A DNA stretch of 64,000 bases. Origin: Streptomyces sp. CCM_MD2014. GTDB lineage: Bacteria > Actinomycetota > Actinomycetes > Streptomycetales > Streptomycetaceae. The notes under the pieces were generated by a model. It ran no database searches, had not been told where the DNA came from, and saw only the letters and a program-made list of their open reading frames with translations. Position numbers and translations under genes: made by a program. Shown in pieces: positions 27,793-36,644 of this stretch. The stretch lies in NCBI RefSeq assembly GCF_000772045.1, contig NZ_CP009754.1, forward strand, positions 7,688,001-7,752,000, in the 5' to 3' direction. Position 1 is the stretch's first letter. Each line of letters begins with the position of its first letter.

Positions 27793-28314
27793 TCAACGGT
27801 ACGTGTCCCGGAGCGCCGAACGTTCACGCTCCTCGTCCGGTGCGCCACCCGGCCACGCGTTGTACCGCTCCAGATACGCGGCGAAGCGGAGCAGGTCCTC
27901 CTCGGGCCAGCCGGCGAGCCGCTCCCGGAAGGCGGCCCGGCGGCTCTCGGTGACCTGGCCCAGGATGTGCCGCCCCGACTCGGTCAGGTGCAGGACCTGC
28001 ACGCGGTGGTCCTCGGGGTCGACCCGCCGCTCGATCAGCCCCGCGCGCTGCAGGGCGGACACCTGGCGGCTGACGGTGGACTTGTCCAGCGCGTAGTGGG
28101 CGGCCAGGTCGGTGGCCCGGCGGCCGTCCCGCTCCTCCAGATGCCCGAGCAGCGTGTACGACACCAGCGACAGCTGCGGGTGCATGCGCCCCGCCGAGGC
28201 CCTGGCCCGGCGGGCGAAGGCCGTCATCTCACGGTGAATGGTCTCCACGGCCGCGTCCGCGGGAGTTCCGTCGAGGACGGCGGTCGTCTCGTCGGGTGTC
28301 TCGGCAGCCGTCAC
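27793..28314 (-). CDS. MarR-family regulator of the molybdoenzyme pair
   Basis: A 173-residue MarR protein with recognition helix region ALDKSTVSRQVSALQRAGLIERR and wing EDHRVQVLHLTESG. I start at GTG 28314, which follows GAGGAGG at ideal spacing; the frame continues to 28374 without a site. It lies upstream of and in line with the molybdopterin oxidase and reductase genes, and a 15-base dyad precedes it. It probably represses itself and possibly the redox genes. Confidence 0.87.
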   Translation of the reverse strand: MTAAETPDETTAVLDGTPADAAVETIHREMTAFARRARASAGRMHPQLSLVSYTLLGHLEERDGRRATDLAAHYALDKSTVSRQVSALQRAGLIERRVDPEDHRVQVLHLTESGRHILGQVTESRRAAFRERLAGWPEEDLLRFAAYLERYNAWPGGAPDEERERSALRDTYR

Positions 28315-28334
28315 GGATCCTCCTCGCGTCGCTG

Positions 28335-28349
28335 GTTGCAGACTACAAC
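28335..28349. promoter_or_regulatory. MarR-type operator
   Basis: GTTGCAGACTACAAC is a dyad of the form GTTGyAGnCTrCAAC, symmetric at 12 of 14 non-central positions. It ends 21 bases upstream of the MarR GTG start, where bound regulator would block its own promoter. Confidence 0.6.
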
Positions 28350-28406
28350 TCAGCCGGCGGGTCGCGTGAACCACTCACGACGCCACCGGCGCCTGATCAG
28401 TTGCGG

Positions 28407-28565
28407 TAATGTGACCGCGGCCGCGGACCGCCCCGGCCGCGGACGACTGGGAGGTGAGACCGATTACCGCTGTGTCGGCCCGGGTGCTCTCACCTCACGG
28501 CAGTACGGTCACCGGAAGCGAGTGACCGGGAGAGCGCCCTTCGGTTCCCGAAAGGCTCTCGCTCC
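28407..28565 (+). promoter_or_regulatory. Structured leader of the PrmC-like gene
   Basis: TAATGT (28407-28412) is a plausible -10 element. The leader then holds a nine-base-pair hairpin CCGCGGCCG/CGGCCGCGG (28415-28423 with 28434-28442). A second hairpin, GAGAGC/GCTCTC (28530-28535 with 28555-28560) with an inner CTTCGG/CCGAA stem, ends five bases before the ATG. No Shine-Dalgarno is found in the usual window. Confidence 0.5.
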
Positions 28566-29399
28566 ATGTCCTCATCCTCCTTCCCCGCCTCTTCCTCTCC
28601 CGCCGTCTTCACGGCGTTCCCGCAGGCTCTTCCGTCGCGTGACGCCGTCGTGGCCGCGCTGCGCGCCGCCGGCTGCGTCTTCGCCGAGGACGAGGCCGCG
28701 CTCATCCTGGACACTGCCCGCACCGCCGCGGAACTCACCGCGCTGGTCGAGCGCCGTGTCAGCGGCCTGCCCCTGGAACTCGTCGTGGGCTGGGCCGAGT
28801 TCCGCGGTCTGCGCATCGCCGTCGCCCCCGGTGTCTTCGTACCCCGCCGACGCACCGAGTTCCTGGTGTCCCAGGCCCTGGCCCACGCGCCGCACGCGGA
28901 CGTCGTCGTCGACCTGTGCTGCGGGTCGGGCGCCGTCGGCGCGGCCCTGGCCGCCGCGCTCGGCCGGCCCGAGGTGCACGCCGCCGACGTCGACCCGGCC
29001 GCCGTGGACTGCGCCCGCGGCAATCTCGCCGACGCGGGCGGCCGGGTGTACGCCGGTGACCTCTTCGACGCGCTGCCCGATGCGCTGCGCGGCCGGGTGG
29101 ACATCCTCGCGGCCAACGTGCCGTACGTCCCCACCGGCGAGGTCGCTCTGCTGCCCGCGGAGGCCCGTGACCACGAACCGCTGGTCGCCCTCGACGGCGG
29201 CGGTGACGGCCTCGACGTGCTGCGCCGGGTCGCGGCGGCGGCGCCGCACTGGCTGGCCCCGGGCGGCTGCCTGCTGGTCGAGACGAGCGAACGCCAGGCG
29301 GCCGACGCCGTCGACGCCTTCGTCCGGGCCGGGCTGACCACCCGCCTCGCGGTCTGCGAGGACCTGTACGCCCACGTGGTGGTCGGCGTCAGAGACTGA
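28566..29399 (+). CDS. PrmC/HemK-like protein N5-glutamine methyltransferase
   Basis: A 277-residue class I methyltransferase of the HemK type. The SAM loop is VVDLCCGSGAVGAALAAA, the acidic motif DVDPAAVDCARGNL, and the catalytic motif reads NVPYVP where canonical PrmC has NPPY. This places it in a PrmC-like subgroup, not necessarily the release-factor enzyme, whose gene normally sits beside prfA. The Ser-rich N-terminus is probably disordered. The start is placed at ATG 28566, directly behind a hairpin. Confidence 0.85.
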   Translation: MSSSSFPASSSPAVFTAFPQALPSRDAVVAALRAAGCVFAEDEAALILDTARTAAELTALVERRVSGLPLELVVGWAEFRGLRIAVAPGVFVPRRRTEFLVSQALAHAPHADVVVDLCCGSGAVGAALAAALGRPEVHAADVDPAAVDCARGNLADAGGRVYAGDLFDALPDALRGRVDILAANVPYVPTGEVALLPAEARDHEPLVALDGGGDGLDVLRRVAAAAPHWLAPGGCLLVETSERQAADAVDAFVRAGLTTRLAVCEDLYAHVVVGVRD

Positions 29400-29512
29400 T
29401 CGCCCGCTCCCCGTGCCGCCAGGGCCTGTCGTCACGGACCCGTCGTCCGCCCGGCGGGCGGGCCCGGCGGCGTCGGGTGCCTGCTCTGGGGGAGGCCGGC
29501 CGTCGCCGGGGC

Positions 29513-31594
29513 CTACGGCACCGGCGGCGTGGCCCGGGCGATCAGCAGGGCCACGTCGTCGGAGTTCTCCGGCTGGTGCAAGGTGGGCAGCAGCAGGTCG
29601 CAGACCTCCTCCAGCGGACGGTCCGGGCCCTCCAGCAGGGCAAGGAGCGCGTCCAGCCGTTCGTCCAGAGGATGCCGGCGGGTCTCGACCAGGCCGTCGG
29701 TGTAGAACACCAGCCGGTCGCCCGGCTCCAGGCCGACGGTGGTGGTGGAGAAGGCGACGCCGCCCACCCCGAGCGGCACCCCGGTGGGCAGGTCGAGCAG
29801 CTCCGGCGGCCGGCCGGCCCGCAGGCGGACCGGGGGGAGGTGTCCGGCGTTGGCGATCCGGCACTGCCGCCGGTGCGGATCGTGCACGGCGTACAGACAG
29901 GTGGCGATGGCCTGGTCCAGGCCCGCCGTGGTCCGCTCCAGGTGCCCGAGCAGCTGCGCCGGGTCCAGTTCGAGGGCGGCCAGGGTGTTCGTCGCGGTCC
30001 GCAGCCGTCCCATGGAGGCCGCCGCCGCGATACCGCTGCCCATCACGTCGCCCACCACCAGCGCGGTCTTGCTGTCCGCCAGCTCGATCACGTCGAACCA
30101 GTCGCCGCCGACCTCGCTGGTGCCCCCGGCCGGCTGGTATCGGGAGGCGACCTCGAGCCCGCCCGTCACCGGCGGGTGGCTCGGCAGCAGGCTGCGCTGG
30201 AGGGTGAGCGCGGTGTCGCGGGCGTTCTGGTACCAGCGGGCGTTGTCGATCTGCAGCGCCGCCCGCGCGGCCAGCTCCCGGGCGAGCAGCAGGTCGTCCT
30301 CGCCGAACGGCAGGGGATTGGCGGTCCGTTTCAGGTCCAGGGCGCCCAGCACCTCCCCCCGCGCGATCAGCGGCACGGCCAGGTACGAGTGCACGCCCGC
30401 CCGGCCCAGCAGCTCCGCCGCCCGAGGGGAGCGGGCGATGCGCCCCAGGTCCTCGCGCGTCACCCGCGCCACCATCACCGGCCGGCCGGTGCGCACGCAC
30501 TCGGTGACCAGGCGGTCCGGTCCGTACCGGGCGACCTCGCCGGGCCGGTCGGCCGCCCGCAGCGCGTCGTGGCCGTCGTCGGCCCGCACCGCCAGCGCCC
30601 TGATCACCGCGGACTCGGCCGGCCCCAGCGTGCTGCGCCGGCCCTCCACCACGGCGTCCAGCAGGTCCACGGCCGCGATGTCGGCGAGGCCGGGCACGGC
30701 CACGTCGGCCAGCTCGTACGCGGTGCGGTCAAGGCGCAGGGTGGTGCCGATCCGGGCGGAGGCGTCCGCCACCGCGGCCAGCCGGCGCCGCGCCCCCTCG
30801 GCCTCGGCGGCCGTCCGGTACTGCTCGGTGACGTCGACGATCGAGACCGCCACGCCCAGCACGGCACCCAGGGCGTCCTCCAGCCGGTACAGCGACACCG
30901 GCCAGGCGTGCTCCTCGTCCGGGTCGGCGGGGGTCCGCCCGGTCGCGGGCTGGTCGACGACCGGCCGCCCGGTCTCCAGCACCTCGCGTGCCGCCGCCTC
31001 CAGCGGACCGGCGTCCACCTGCGGCAGCAGCTCGCGGATCGTCCGGCCGAGGTGCTCCTCGGCGGGGATGCCGTTGAGCTCCTCCAGGGCCGGGTTGACC
31101 GACACGTACCGCAGCTCCGTGTCCAGGACGGCCAGACCGATCGGGGACTGCATGATGACCCGCGTGGACAGGGCCACGTCCCGCTCCAGCCGGCGCACCA
31201 TCGACTGGTCGGCCGCGAGTCCGAGGGCGTAGACGTCACCGCGGTCGTCCAGCAACCGCATGTTGCGGAACTCGACCAGCCGGGTGCTGCCGTCCTTGTG
31301 CCGGACGGGGAAGGCGCCGGCCCAGCTCCGGCCGGTCTTCATGACGTCGTCGAACAGCTTGACGACCAGGTCGAGATGGCGCTCGTGGACCATGATGCGG
31401 GCCGCGTACCGGCCCAGGGCCTCCGGCGCCGAGTACCCGAACAGCTCCTCGGCCTGCGGGCTCCACAGGACGATCCGGCCCTCGGAGTCCAGCACGATCG
31501 AGGCCACGTTCAGCAGGTCGAGCAGTCCACTGGGCCGCACGGGGCCGCGAGGCGACGGCTCGCCCCCGAACCCGGCAGACCCCGCTGCACTCAT
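29513..31594 (-). CDS. PAS-PAS-GAF-SpoIIE serine/threonine phosphatase
   Basis: A 693-residue signalling phosphatase of the PPM/SpoIIE type. Two PAS-like sensor domains cover about 25-135 and 145-265, a GAF domain about 300-450 (VTRDLGRIARSPRAAELLG is in the region), and the SpoIIE catalytic domain about 460-690 with the metal-binding VGGDWFDV, VVGDVMGSG and DRLVFYTDGLVE motifs. I start at ATG 31594; the open frame to 31933 is probably non-coding. Such proteins dephosphorylate anti-anti-sigma factors, freeing alternative sigma factors. No partner gene is adjacent. Confidence 0.92.
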   Translation of the reverse strand: MSAAGSAGFGGEPSPRGPVRPSGLLDLLNVASIVLDSEGRIVLWSPQAEELFGYSAPEALGRYAARIMVHERHLDLVVKLFDDVMKTGRSWAGAFPVRHKDGSTRLVEFRNMRLLDDRGDVYALGLAADQSMVRRLERDVALSTRVIMQSPIGLAVLDTELRYVSVNPALEELNGIPAEEHLGRTIRELLPQVDAGPLEAAAREVLETGRPVVDQPATGRTPADPDEEHAWPVSLYRLEDALGAVLGVAVSIVDVTEQYRTAAEAEGARRRLAAVADASARIGTTLRLDRTAYELADVAVPGLADIAAVDLLDAVVEGRRSTLGPAESAVIRALAVRADDGHDALRAADRPGEVARYGPDRLVTECVRTGRPVMVARVTREDLGRIARSPRAAELLGRAGVHSYLAVPLIARGEVLGALDLKRTANPLPFGEDDLLLARELAARAALQIDNARWYQNARDTALTLQRSLLPSHPPVTGGLEVASRYQPAGGTSEVGGDWFDVIELADSKTALVVGDVMGSGIAAAASMGRLRTATNTLAALELDPAQLLGHLERTTAGLDQAIATCLYAVHDPHRRQCRIANAGHLPPVRLRAGRPPELLDLPTGVPLGVGGVAFSTTTVGLEPGDRLVFYTDGLVETRRHPLDERLDALLALLEGPDRPLEEVCDLLLPTLHQPENSDDVALLIARATPPVP

Positions 31595-31845
31595 CCACGC
31601 CCCGCCTTCACCGTCCGACGCGGCACGCCCTTCGATGCCGACTCCCTTGTTGTACCGCGTTCCACCGCGCCCGGAGCCGGTTCCGCGGGGCGCCGCCGCC
31701 TCCTCCCAGCATCTCCCCGCGGGACGCGGAGCGCCGCACGAAGGCGTCCGGAGTTGGTCTGTACATGACTGTACGGGCGGTCCAGACTGTGCCCCGAGTG
31801 CCGCCCCCGCCCGTGCCGCCCGGCCGACCCCACCGAGGAGCCTCC

Positions 31846-32727
31846 ATGACCCTGAGCGCCCGGCAACGTTGTCACTCCGTCCTGACGGGACTCGCCGTCC
31901 TGGCCCTCTCACTCGTCCTCGCCGGTCCGTCACAGGCGGCCGCTCCCGCCGCCGGCACCTGGACCGAGGTGGGCTCCGACCGCGCCGACCCGCTGACCGA
32001 GAGCCAGGGCCTCGCCTCGGTCGAGGTTCCGGCGGGCAGCCCCAACCGCTACACCGGCATCGGCACGATCCCGCTCAGCCTCAGCGTCCGGGGCTGGAAC
32101 CACGTCGGCGACCCCGACGCCTCCTACGACGGCCACTACGTCGAGCCGTACCAGCGCGACGACGGGAACACGAAGATGTTCCGCGTGCAGGCGCCGGACG
32201 GCGGCTGGTCGGAGTACGTGCACACGCTGAGCGCCGGGGAGGCGCTGAACAACTCGTGGTCCGCAATCTCGCCCGACGGCCAGTGGATGCTGGCGGGGGA
32301 GTGGGGCACCATGAACCGGCTCCTCGTCTTCCCGACCCCCGGCGTCAACCCCGCCACCTCGCCCTCGGCGAACCTCCCGCAGGCGGCCACCGTGCACCTC
32401 GACCACGCCGTGCGCGACGTCCAGGGCTGCGACTTCCTGGACGCCACCACGCTGCTGTGCTCCTCCGACGACCCTGAGGGCGCGCTCTTCGGCATCACCA
32501 AGCCGTTGCTGCGGATCGACCTGTCGGCACCGCCGACCGGCTCCTCCGACGTCACCGGACACGTCACCGCCCTGCGCCAGCTGCCCCTGCGCAGCGCCTG
32601 CTCGGGCTCCTTCGAGGCGGAGGGCGTCGACTACGACCGGCGTACCGGCACCCTGCGCGTTATCGTCGTGTCGCCCGGCTTCTGCGTGCTGACGGACAGC
32701 AAGACGTACCGCTTCACCAGCGGCTGA
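31846..32727 (+). CDS. Secreted protein of unknown function
   Basis: A 293-residue exported protein with a Sec signal (ending SQAAA, residues about 1-36). The mature part shows WD/beta-propeller-like repeats: TKMFRVQAPDGGWSEYVHTLS, SPDGQWMLAGEWGTMNRLLVF, and CDFLDATTLLCSSDD, as in extracellular proteins that bind or process ligands without a known catalytic motif. Four cysteines could form disulfides. ATG 31846 follows GAGGAG. I do not recognise a characterised family. Confidence 0.7.
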   Translation: MTLSARQRCHSVLTGLAVLALSLVLAGPSQAAAPAAGTWTEVGSDRADPLTESQGLASVEVPAGSPNRYTGIGTIPLSLSVRGWNHVGDPDASYDGHYVEPYQRDDGNTKMFRVQAPDGGWSEYVHTLSAGEALNNSWSAISPDGQWMLAGEWGTMNRLLVFPTPGVNPATSPSANLPQAATVHLDHAVRDVQGCDFLDATTLLCSSDDPEGALFGITKPLLRIDLSAPPTGSSDVTGHVTALRQLPLRSACSGSFEAEGVDYDRRTGTLRVIVVSPGFCVLTDSKTYRFTSG

Positions 32728-32803
32728 CCCGGCCCCTCGCGCCGGGCGGCGGGTGGTGCTTTTCTGGTGGTATCGGCCGTGCCCACCAGAGGGAGCGATC
32801 ACG

Positions 32804-33175
32804 ATGAACGGTGAGCGACTGCATCCGGAGTCCGTCTCGGTGGAGCTGAGCGGATGCAGCAAGGAGGACGCCCGGACCGTGTTCGACACCTTGTGCGCGT
32901 GCTTCTCCTCCGACCGGCACGCGGGCGACGCGACCCGGGAGTACCACGAGGTGCGCCCGACCGTCTGGCTCGGCACCTTCGACGTGGCCGACGCCCGGGG
33001 CGGCGCGTGCGACCCCGCCCGGCTCGGGGCGTCCGTGGAGGCCGACGTGCAGGGCGGCTACTGGGCGATCGAACGGTTCCGCACCACCCTGGACTCCCTG
33101 TTCACCGTGCACGACCTGAGCACGGCCTCCGGGGACCAGGAACGGGAGCTGCACGTACGGCTCGAAAGCCACTGA
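32804..33175 (+). CDS. Hypothetical small cytoplasmic protein
   Basis: A 123-residue soluble protein, no signal or membrane segment. It has a Cys pair (LCACFSS) and a conserved-looking core EYHEVRPTVWLGTFDVADARG. ATG 32804 has GGGAG upstream; the frame is open to 32753 with a hydrophobic, unlikely extension. Similar short proteins occur singly in streptomycetes, but I do not recognise a function. It precedes the FadH gene by about 110 bases. Confidence 0.65.
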   Translation: MNGERLHPESVSVELSGCSKEDARTVFDTLCACFSSDRHAGDATREYHEVRPTVWLGTFDVADARGGACDPARLGASVEADVQGGYWAIERFRTTLDSLFTVHDLSTASGDQERELHVRLESH

Positions 33176-33218
33176 CCCGGTCCCGCCGTGTGCGGTGAGG
33201 TGTGCGCCACCCCGGTTG

Positions 33219-33232
33219 TGCAACTAGTTGCA
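33219..33232. promoter_or_regulatory. Perfect palindrome upstream of fadH
   Basis: TGCAACTAGTTGCA is a perfect 14-base palindrome, 56 bases before the FadH start. Its AT-rich core and position suggest an operator; the PadR regulator encoded just after fadH is the obvious candidate, though TetR or MarR proteins also use such sites. Confidence 0.6.
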
Positions 33233-33287
33233 AAAACGGGCGGCGGTCCTCTACAACAGAGGCACCACACCGCGCACGGAGGGCCCG

Positions 33288-35303
33288 ATGAGCCGTTACC
33301 CGCACCTGCTGAGCCCGCTCGACCTGGGCTTCACCACGCTGCCCAACCGGGTCCTGATGGGCTCGATGCACGTCGGCCTGGAAGAGGCCGAGCGCGGGTT
33401 CGAGCGCATGGCCGCCTTCTACGCCGCCCGGGCCCGCGGCGGAGTCGGTCTGATCGTCACCGGCGGCATAGCCCCCAACGACGAGGGCCGCCCGTACGAG
33501 GGCGGCGCCAGGCTCACCACCGAGGCGGAGGCCGAGCAGCACCGGGTCGTCACCGACGCCGTGCACCGCGAGGGCGGCCGCATCGCCCTGCAGATCCTGC
33601 ACTTCGGCCGCTACGCCTACCATGCCGACCTGGTCGCCCCGAGCGCGCTCCAGGCCCCGATCAGCCCGCACGTGCCGCGCGAGCTGACCGACACCGAGGT
33701 CGAGCGCACCGTCGACGACTACGTCCGCACCGCCCGCCTCGCCCGCCGGGCCGGATACGACGGCGTCGAGATCATGGGCTCCGAGGGCTACCTGATCAAC
33801 GAGTTCATCGCCGCCCGGACCAATCACCGCACCGACCGCTGGGGCGGCTCGTACGAGAACCGCATGCGCTTCCCCGTCGAGATCGTCCGCCGGGTGCGCG
33901 AGGCGGTCGGCGAGGACTTCATCCTCGTCTACCGGCTGTCCATGCTGGACCTGGTGCCCGGCGGCTCCACCCTGGACGAGGTGACCACCCTCGCCAAGGC
34001 CGTCGAGGCCGCCGGAGCCACGATCATCAACACCGGCATCGGCTGGCACGAGGCCCGCATCCCCACCATCGCCACCTCCGTGCCGCGCGGCGCCTACACC
34101 TGGGTCACCAAGCGCCTCATGGGCGAGGTCTCCGTCCCGCTGGTCACCACCAACCGCATCAACACCCCCGAGGTCGCCGAACGGCTGCTCGCCGAGGGCA
34201 CCGCCGACATGGTCTCGATGGCCCGTCCCATGCTCGCCGACCCCGACTTCGTCGCCAAGGCCGCCGCCGGCCGTCCCGAGGCCATCAACACCTGCATCGG
34301 CTGCAACCAGGCCTGCCTGGACCACACCTTCAGCGGGAGGATCACCTCCTGCCTGGTCAACCCGCGCGCCTGCCACGAGACCGAACTCGTCCTCACCCCG
34401 ACCCGGCTGCGCAAGCGCGTCGCCGTCGTCGGCGCCGGACCGGCAGGCCTCGCCTGCGCCGTGAGCGCCGCCGAACGCGGCCACGAGGTCACCCTGTTCG
34501 ACGCCGCGGGCGAGATCGGCGGACAGCTCAACGTCGCCCGCAAGGTCCCCGGCAAGCAGGAGTTCGACGAGACGCTGCGCTACTTCCGCACCCAGCTCGC
34601 GGCCCACGGCGTGGACGTACGCCTGAACACCCGCGTCGGCGTCGAGGACCTCACCGGCCACGACGAGGTCGTCGTCGCCACCGGCGTCACCCCCCGCACG
34701 CCCGACATCCCCGGCGTCGACCACCCGTCCGTCGTCGGCTACCTCGACGTCCTGCGCGACGGCGCCCCCGTCGGCGAGCGCGTCGCCATCCTCGGCGCGG
34801 GCGGCATCGGCTTCGACGTCGCCGAGTACCTCACCGACGGCGGCGACAAGGCGCACGAGGACCCCGAGACGTACTTCCGCCTCTGGGGCGTCGACACCGG
34901 CTACCGCGCCCCCGGCGGCCTCGCCGCGCCCGAGCGCCCGGCCCCGCCGCGCACCGTCCACCTGCTCCAGCGCAAGACCACCAAGGTCGGCGCCGGACTC
35001 GGCAAGACCACCGGCTGGATCCACCGCACCGAGCTGAAGCACCGCGGCGTCACCATGGTCCCGGGCGTCCGCTACGACCGGATCGACGACGCCGGACTGC
35101 ACATCACCGTCGACGGCGAGTCCACGGTCCTGGAGGTCGACACGGTCGTCCTGTGCACCGGCCAGGAGCCCAGCCGGAGCCTGTACGACGACCTGATCGC
35201 CGCCGGTGTCGGCGCCCACCTCATCGGCGGCGCCGACGTGGCCGCCGAACTGGACGCCAAGCGCGCCGTCAAGCAGGGCACCGAGCTGGCGGCGGCGCTG
35301 TAG
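33288..35303 (+). CDS. fadH: 2,4-dienoyl-CoA reductase-type NADH:flavin oxidoreductase
   Basis: A 671-residue iron-sulfur flavoenzyme matching E. coli FadH in length and layout. The N-terminal old-yellow-enzyme barrel has the active Y168 (EGYLINEF) and H254 (GWHEARIPT). The 4Fe-4S cysteines are C336, C339, C343 and C355. The C-terminal half has FAD (GAGPAG, 382-387) and NADPH Rossmann folds (ILGAGGIGFD). It reduces 2,4-dienoyl-CoA during breakdown of unsaturated fatty acids. ATG 33288 follows GGAGGG. A palindrome sits upstream and a PadR gene 31 bases downstream. Confidence 0.95.
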   Translation: MSRYPHLLSPLDLGFTTLPNRVLMGSMHVGLEEAERGFERMAAFYAARARGGVGLIVTGGIAPNDEGRPYEGGARLTTEAEAEQHRVVTDAVHREGGRIALQILHFGRYAYHADLVAPSALQAPISPHVPRELTDTEVERTVDDYVRTARLARRAGYDGVEIMGSEGYLINEFIAARTNHRTDRWGGSYENRMRFPVEIVRRVREAVGEDFILVYRLSMLDLVPGGSTLDEVTTLAKAVEAAGATIINTGIGWHEARIPTIATSVPRGAYTWVTKRLMGEVSVPLVTTNRINTPEVAERLLAEGTADMVSMARPMLADPDFVAKAAAGRPEAINTCIGCNQACLDHTFSGRITSCLVNPRACHETELVLTPTRLRKRVAVVGAGPAGLACAVSAAERGHEVTLFDAAGEIGGQLNVARKVPGKQEFDETLRYFRTQLAAHGVDVRLNTRVGVEDLTGHDEVVVATGVTPRTPDIPGVDHPSVVGYLDVLRDGAPVGERVAILGAGGIGFDVAEYLTDGGDKAHEDPETYFRLWGVDTGYRAPGGLAAPERPAPPRTVHLLQRKTTKVGAGLGKTTGWIHRTELKHRGVTMVPGVRYDRIDDAGLHITVDGESTVLEVDTVVLCTGQEPSRSLYDDLIAAGVGAHLIGGADVAAELDAKRAVKQGTELAAAL

Positions 35304-35334
35304 GGGGCGGGCGGGCCGTCCCTAGGATGAGCCC

Positions 35335-35886
35335 ATGTCACTCCCGCACGCGATCCTCACCGCCCTGGTCGAAAAGCCGTCGTCCGGGCTGGAGCTGACC
35401 CGCCGGTTCGACAAGTCGATCGGCTACTTCTGGTCGGCCACGCACCAGCAGATCTATCGCGAGCTGGGAAAGCTGGAGGCCGAGGGCCTGATCCGGGCCC
35501 TGCCCGGCCGGCAGCCGGCCCGCGGGCAGAAGAAGTCCTACGAGGTCCTGCCCGCGGGCCGCGCCGAACTGGCCCGCTGGACCGCCGCCCCGCACGACCT
35601 CAAACCCCTGCGGGACACGATGCTGCTGCGGCTGCGCGCCGCCGCCGTGGTCGGCACCGCCGGTCTCGAGGCGGACCTGCGCCGGCATCTGGAGCTGCAC
35701 GAGAGGCAGTTGGCCGAGTACGAGGAGATCGAGGAGCGCGACTTCCCGCCCGGCCGGGACAGCACCGAGGACCGGCTGCGCCACCTGGTGCTGCGGGCCG
35801 GCATCGACCTGGAGACGTTCTGGACCCGGTGGCTCCGGCACGCGCTGGCGGAGTTCGCCGAGCTGCCGGATGACGAACCGGCCTGA
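35335..35886 (+). CDS. PadR-family regulator, probably of fadH
   Basis: A 183-residue PadR protein (LVEKPSSGLELTRRFDKSIGYFWSATHQQIYRELGKLEAEGLI is the winged helix; helical C-terminus from about 95). TAGGAT (35323-35328) lies six bases before the ATG with no Shine-Dalgarno, so its own transcript is likely leaderless. It follows fadH in line and is the most plausible regulator of the palindrome at 33219. The 22310 PadR is a paralogue with the same GYELSK/GLELTR layout. Confidence 0.88.
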   Translation: MSLPHAILTALVEKPSSGLELTRRFDKSIGYFWSATHQQIYRELGKLEAEGLIRALPGRQPARGQKKSYEVLPAGRAELARWTAAPHDLKPLRDTMLLRLRAAAVVGTAGLEADLRRHLELHERQLAEYEEIEERDFPPGRDSTEDRLRHLVLRAGIDLETFWTRWLRHALAEFAELPDDEPA

Positions 35887-35915
35887 CCGGGCCGGCCGCG
35901 GTGGGGCGTGTTCCC

Positions 35916-36473
35916 TCAGAACCGGTACGGCTTCGCGCGCCGGCGCAGGAACCAGGCCGCGGCGATGACCCCGGTCCCCACCAGCGCGCCGCCCGCCACC
36001 AGGGTGGCCGTGCCGTAGTCCCGGACGGCCCCGCCGAGACCGCCCATGACACCGCCCGGCGACGCGGACGGGGAGGGCGCGGCGGAGCGGCTGGGGGAGG
36101 GCGAGGGGGAGGGCGCCGAGGAGACGATGACCGTCTGGGTGCCGGCGGTGCTGTTGTTCGAGCACATGACGATCACCGTGTACGTGCCCGGCGTGATGCC
36201 CGACCAGGCCGCGGACTGCCCCGAGGCGCTGCCGGACAGCGCCACCTGACGCCCCTGGGCGAAGTCCCGCTGACTGCTGGTGAGCAGCGACGCGGTGCCC
36301 CAACTGCCGTTGAGCTGGGCACAGGCCGTGGTCGTGACCGACACCGTGGTCCCGGTGGTGCTCACGGAGATCCCCGGACCCGCCAGAGCCGGTCCCGGGG
36401 CCAGGGCGACGGGCAGCGCGGCGACGGCTGCCACGGTCGCACCGGAGCGGAGAAGTGGCGATGAGATGCGCAT
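35916..36473 (-). CDS. Cell-surface protein with C-terminal anchor
   Basis: A 185-residue exported protein. Signal peptide (residues 1-31, ending ALAGP), a small Thr/Ser-rich beta domain with two cysteines (TTACAQLNGSW and VIVMCSNNS), then a Ser/Pro linker and a C-terminal membrane helix (TLVAGGALVGTGVIAAAWFL) followed by RRRAKPYRF. There is no LPXTG-type sortase signal, so it is held by the helix. ATG 36473 follows GGAGGG. Function unknown; the layout suggests a wall-exposed domain. Confidence 0.75.
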   Translation of the reverse strand: MRISSPLLRSGATVAAVAALPVALAPGPALAGPGISVSTTGTTVSVTTTACAQLNGSWGTASLLTSSQRDFAQGRQVALSGSASGQSAAWSGITPGTYTVIVMCSNNSTAGTQTVIVSSAPSPSPSPSRSAAPSPSASPGGVMGGLGGAVRDYGTATLVAGGALVGTGVIAAAWFLRRRAKPYRF

Positions 36474-36644
36474 GTGGACTGCCCTCCGGCGGCACGGTCG
36501 GCGGTACATCCCTTGCGCCGCCGGGATCGGGAACGCCCGTGCCCCCTCTGGCAGCCAACAGGGCACGGACCGCGCCCGCATGCGGAGCGCGACCGCCCAG
36601 GTGACGCGTTCACCGCCCCGCCCGGACGCCGAGCCGGACGGGCG

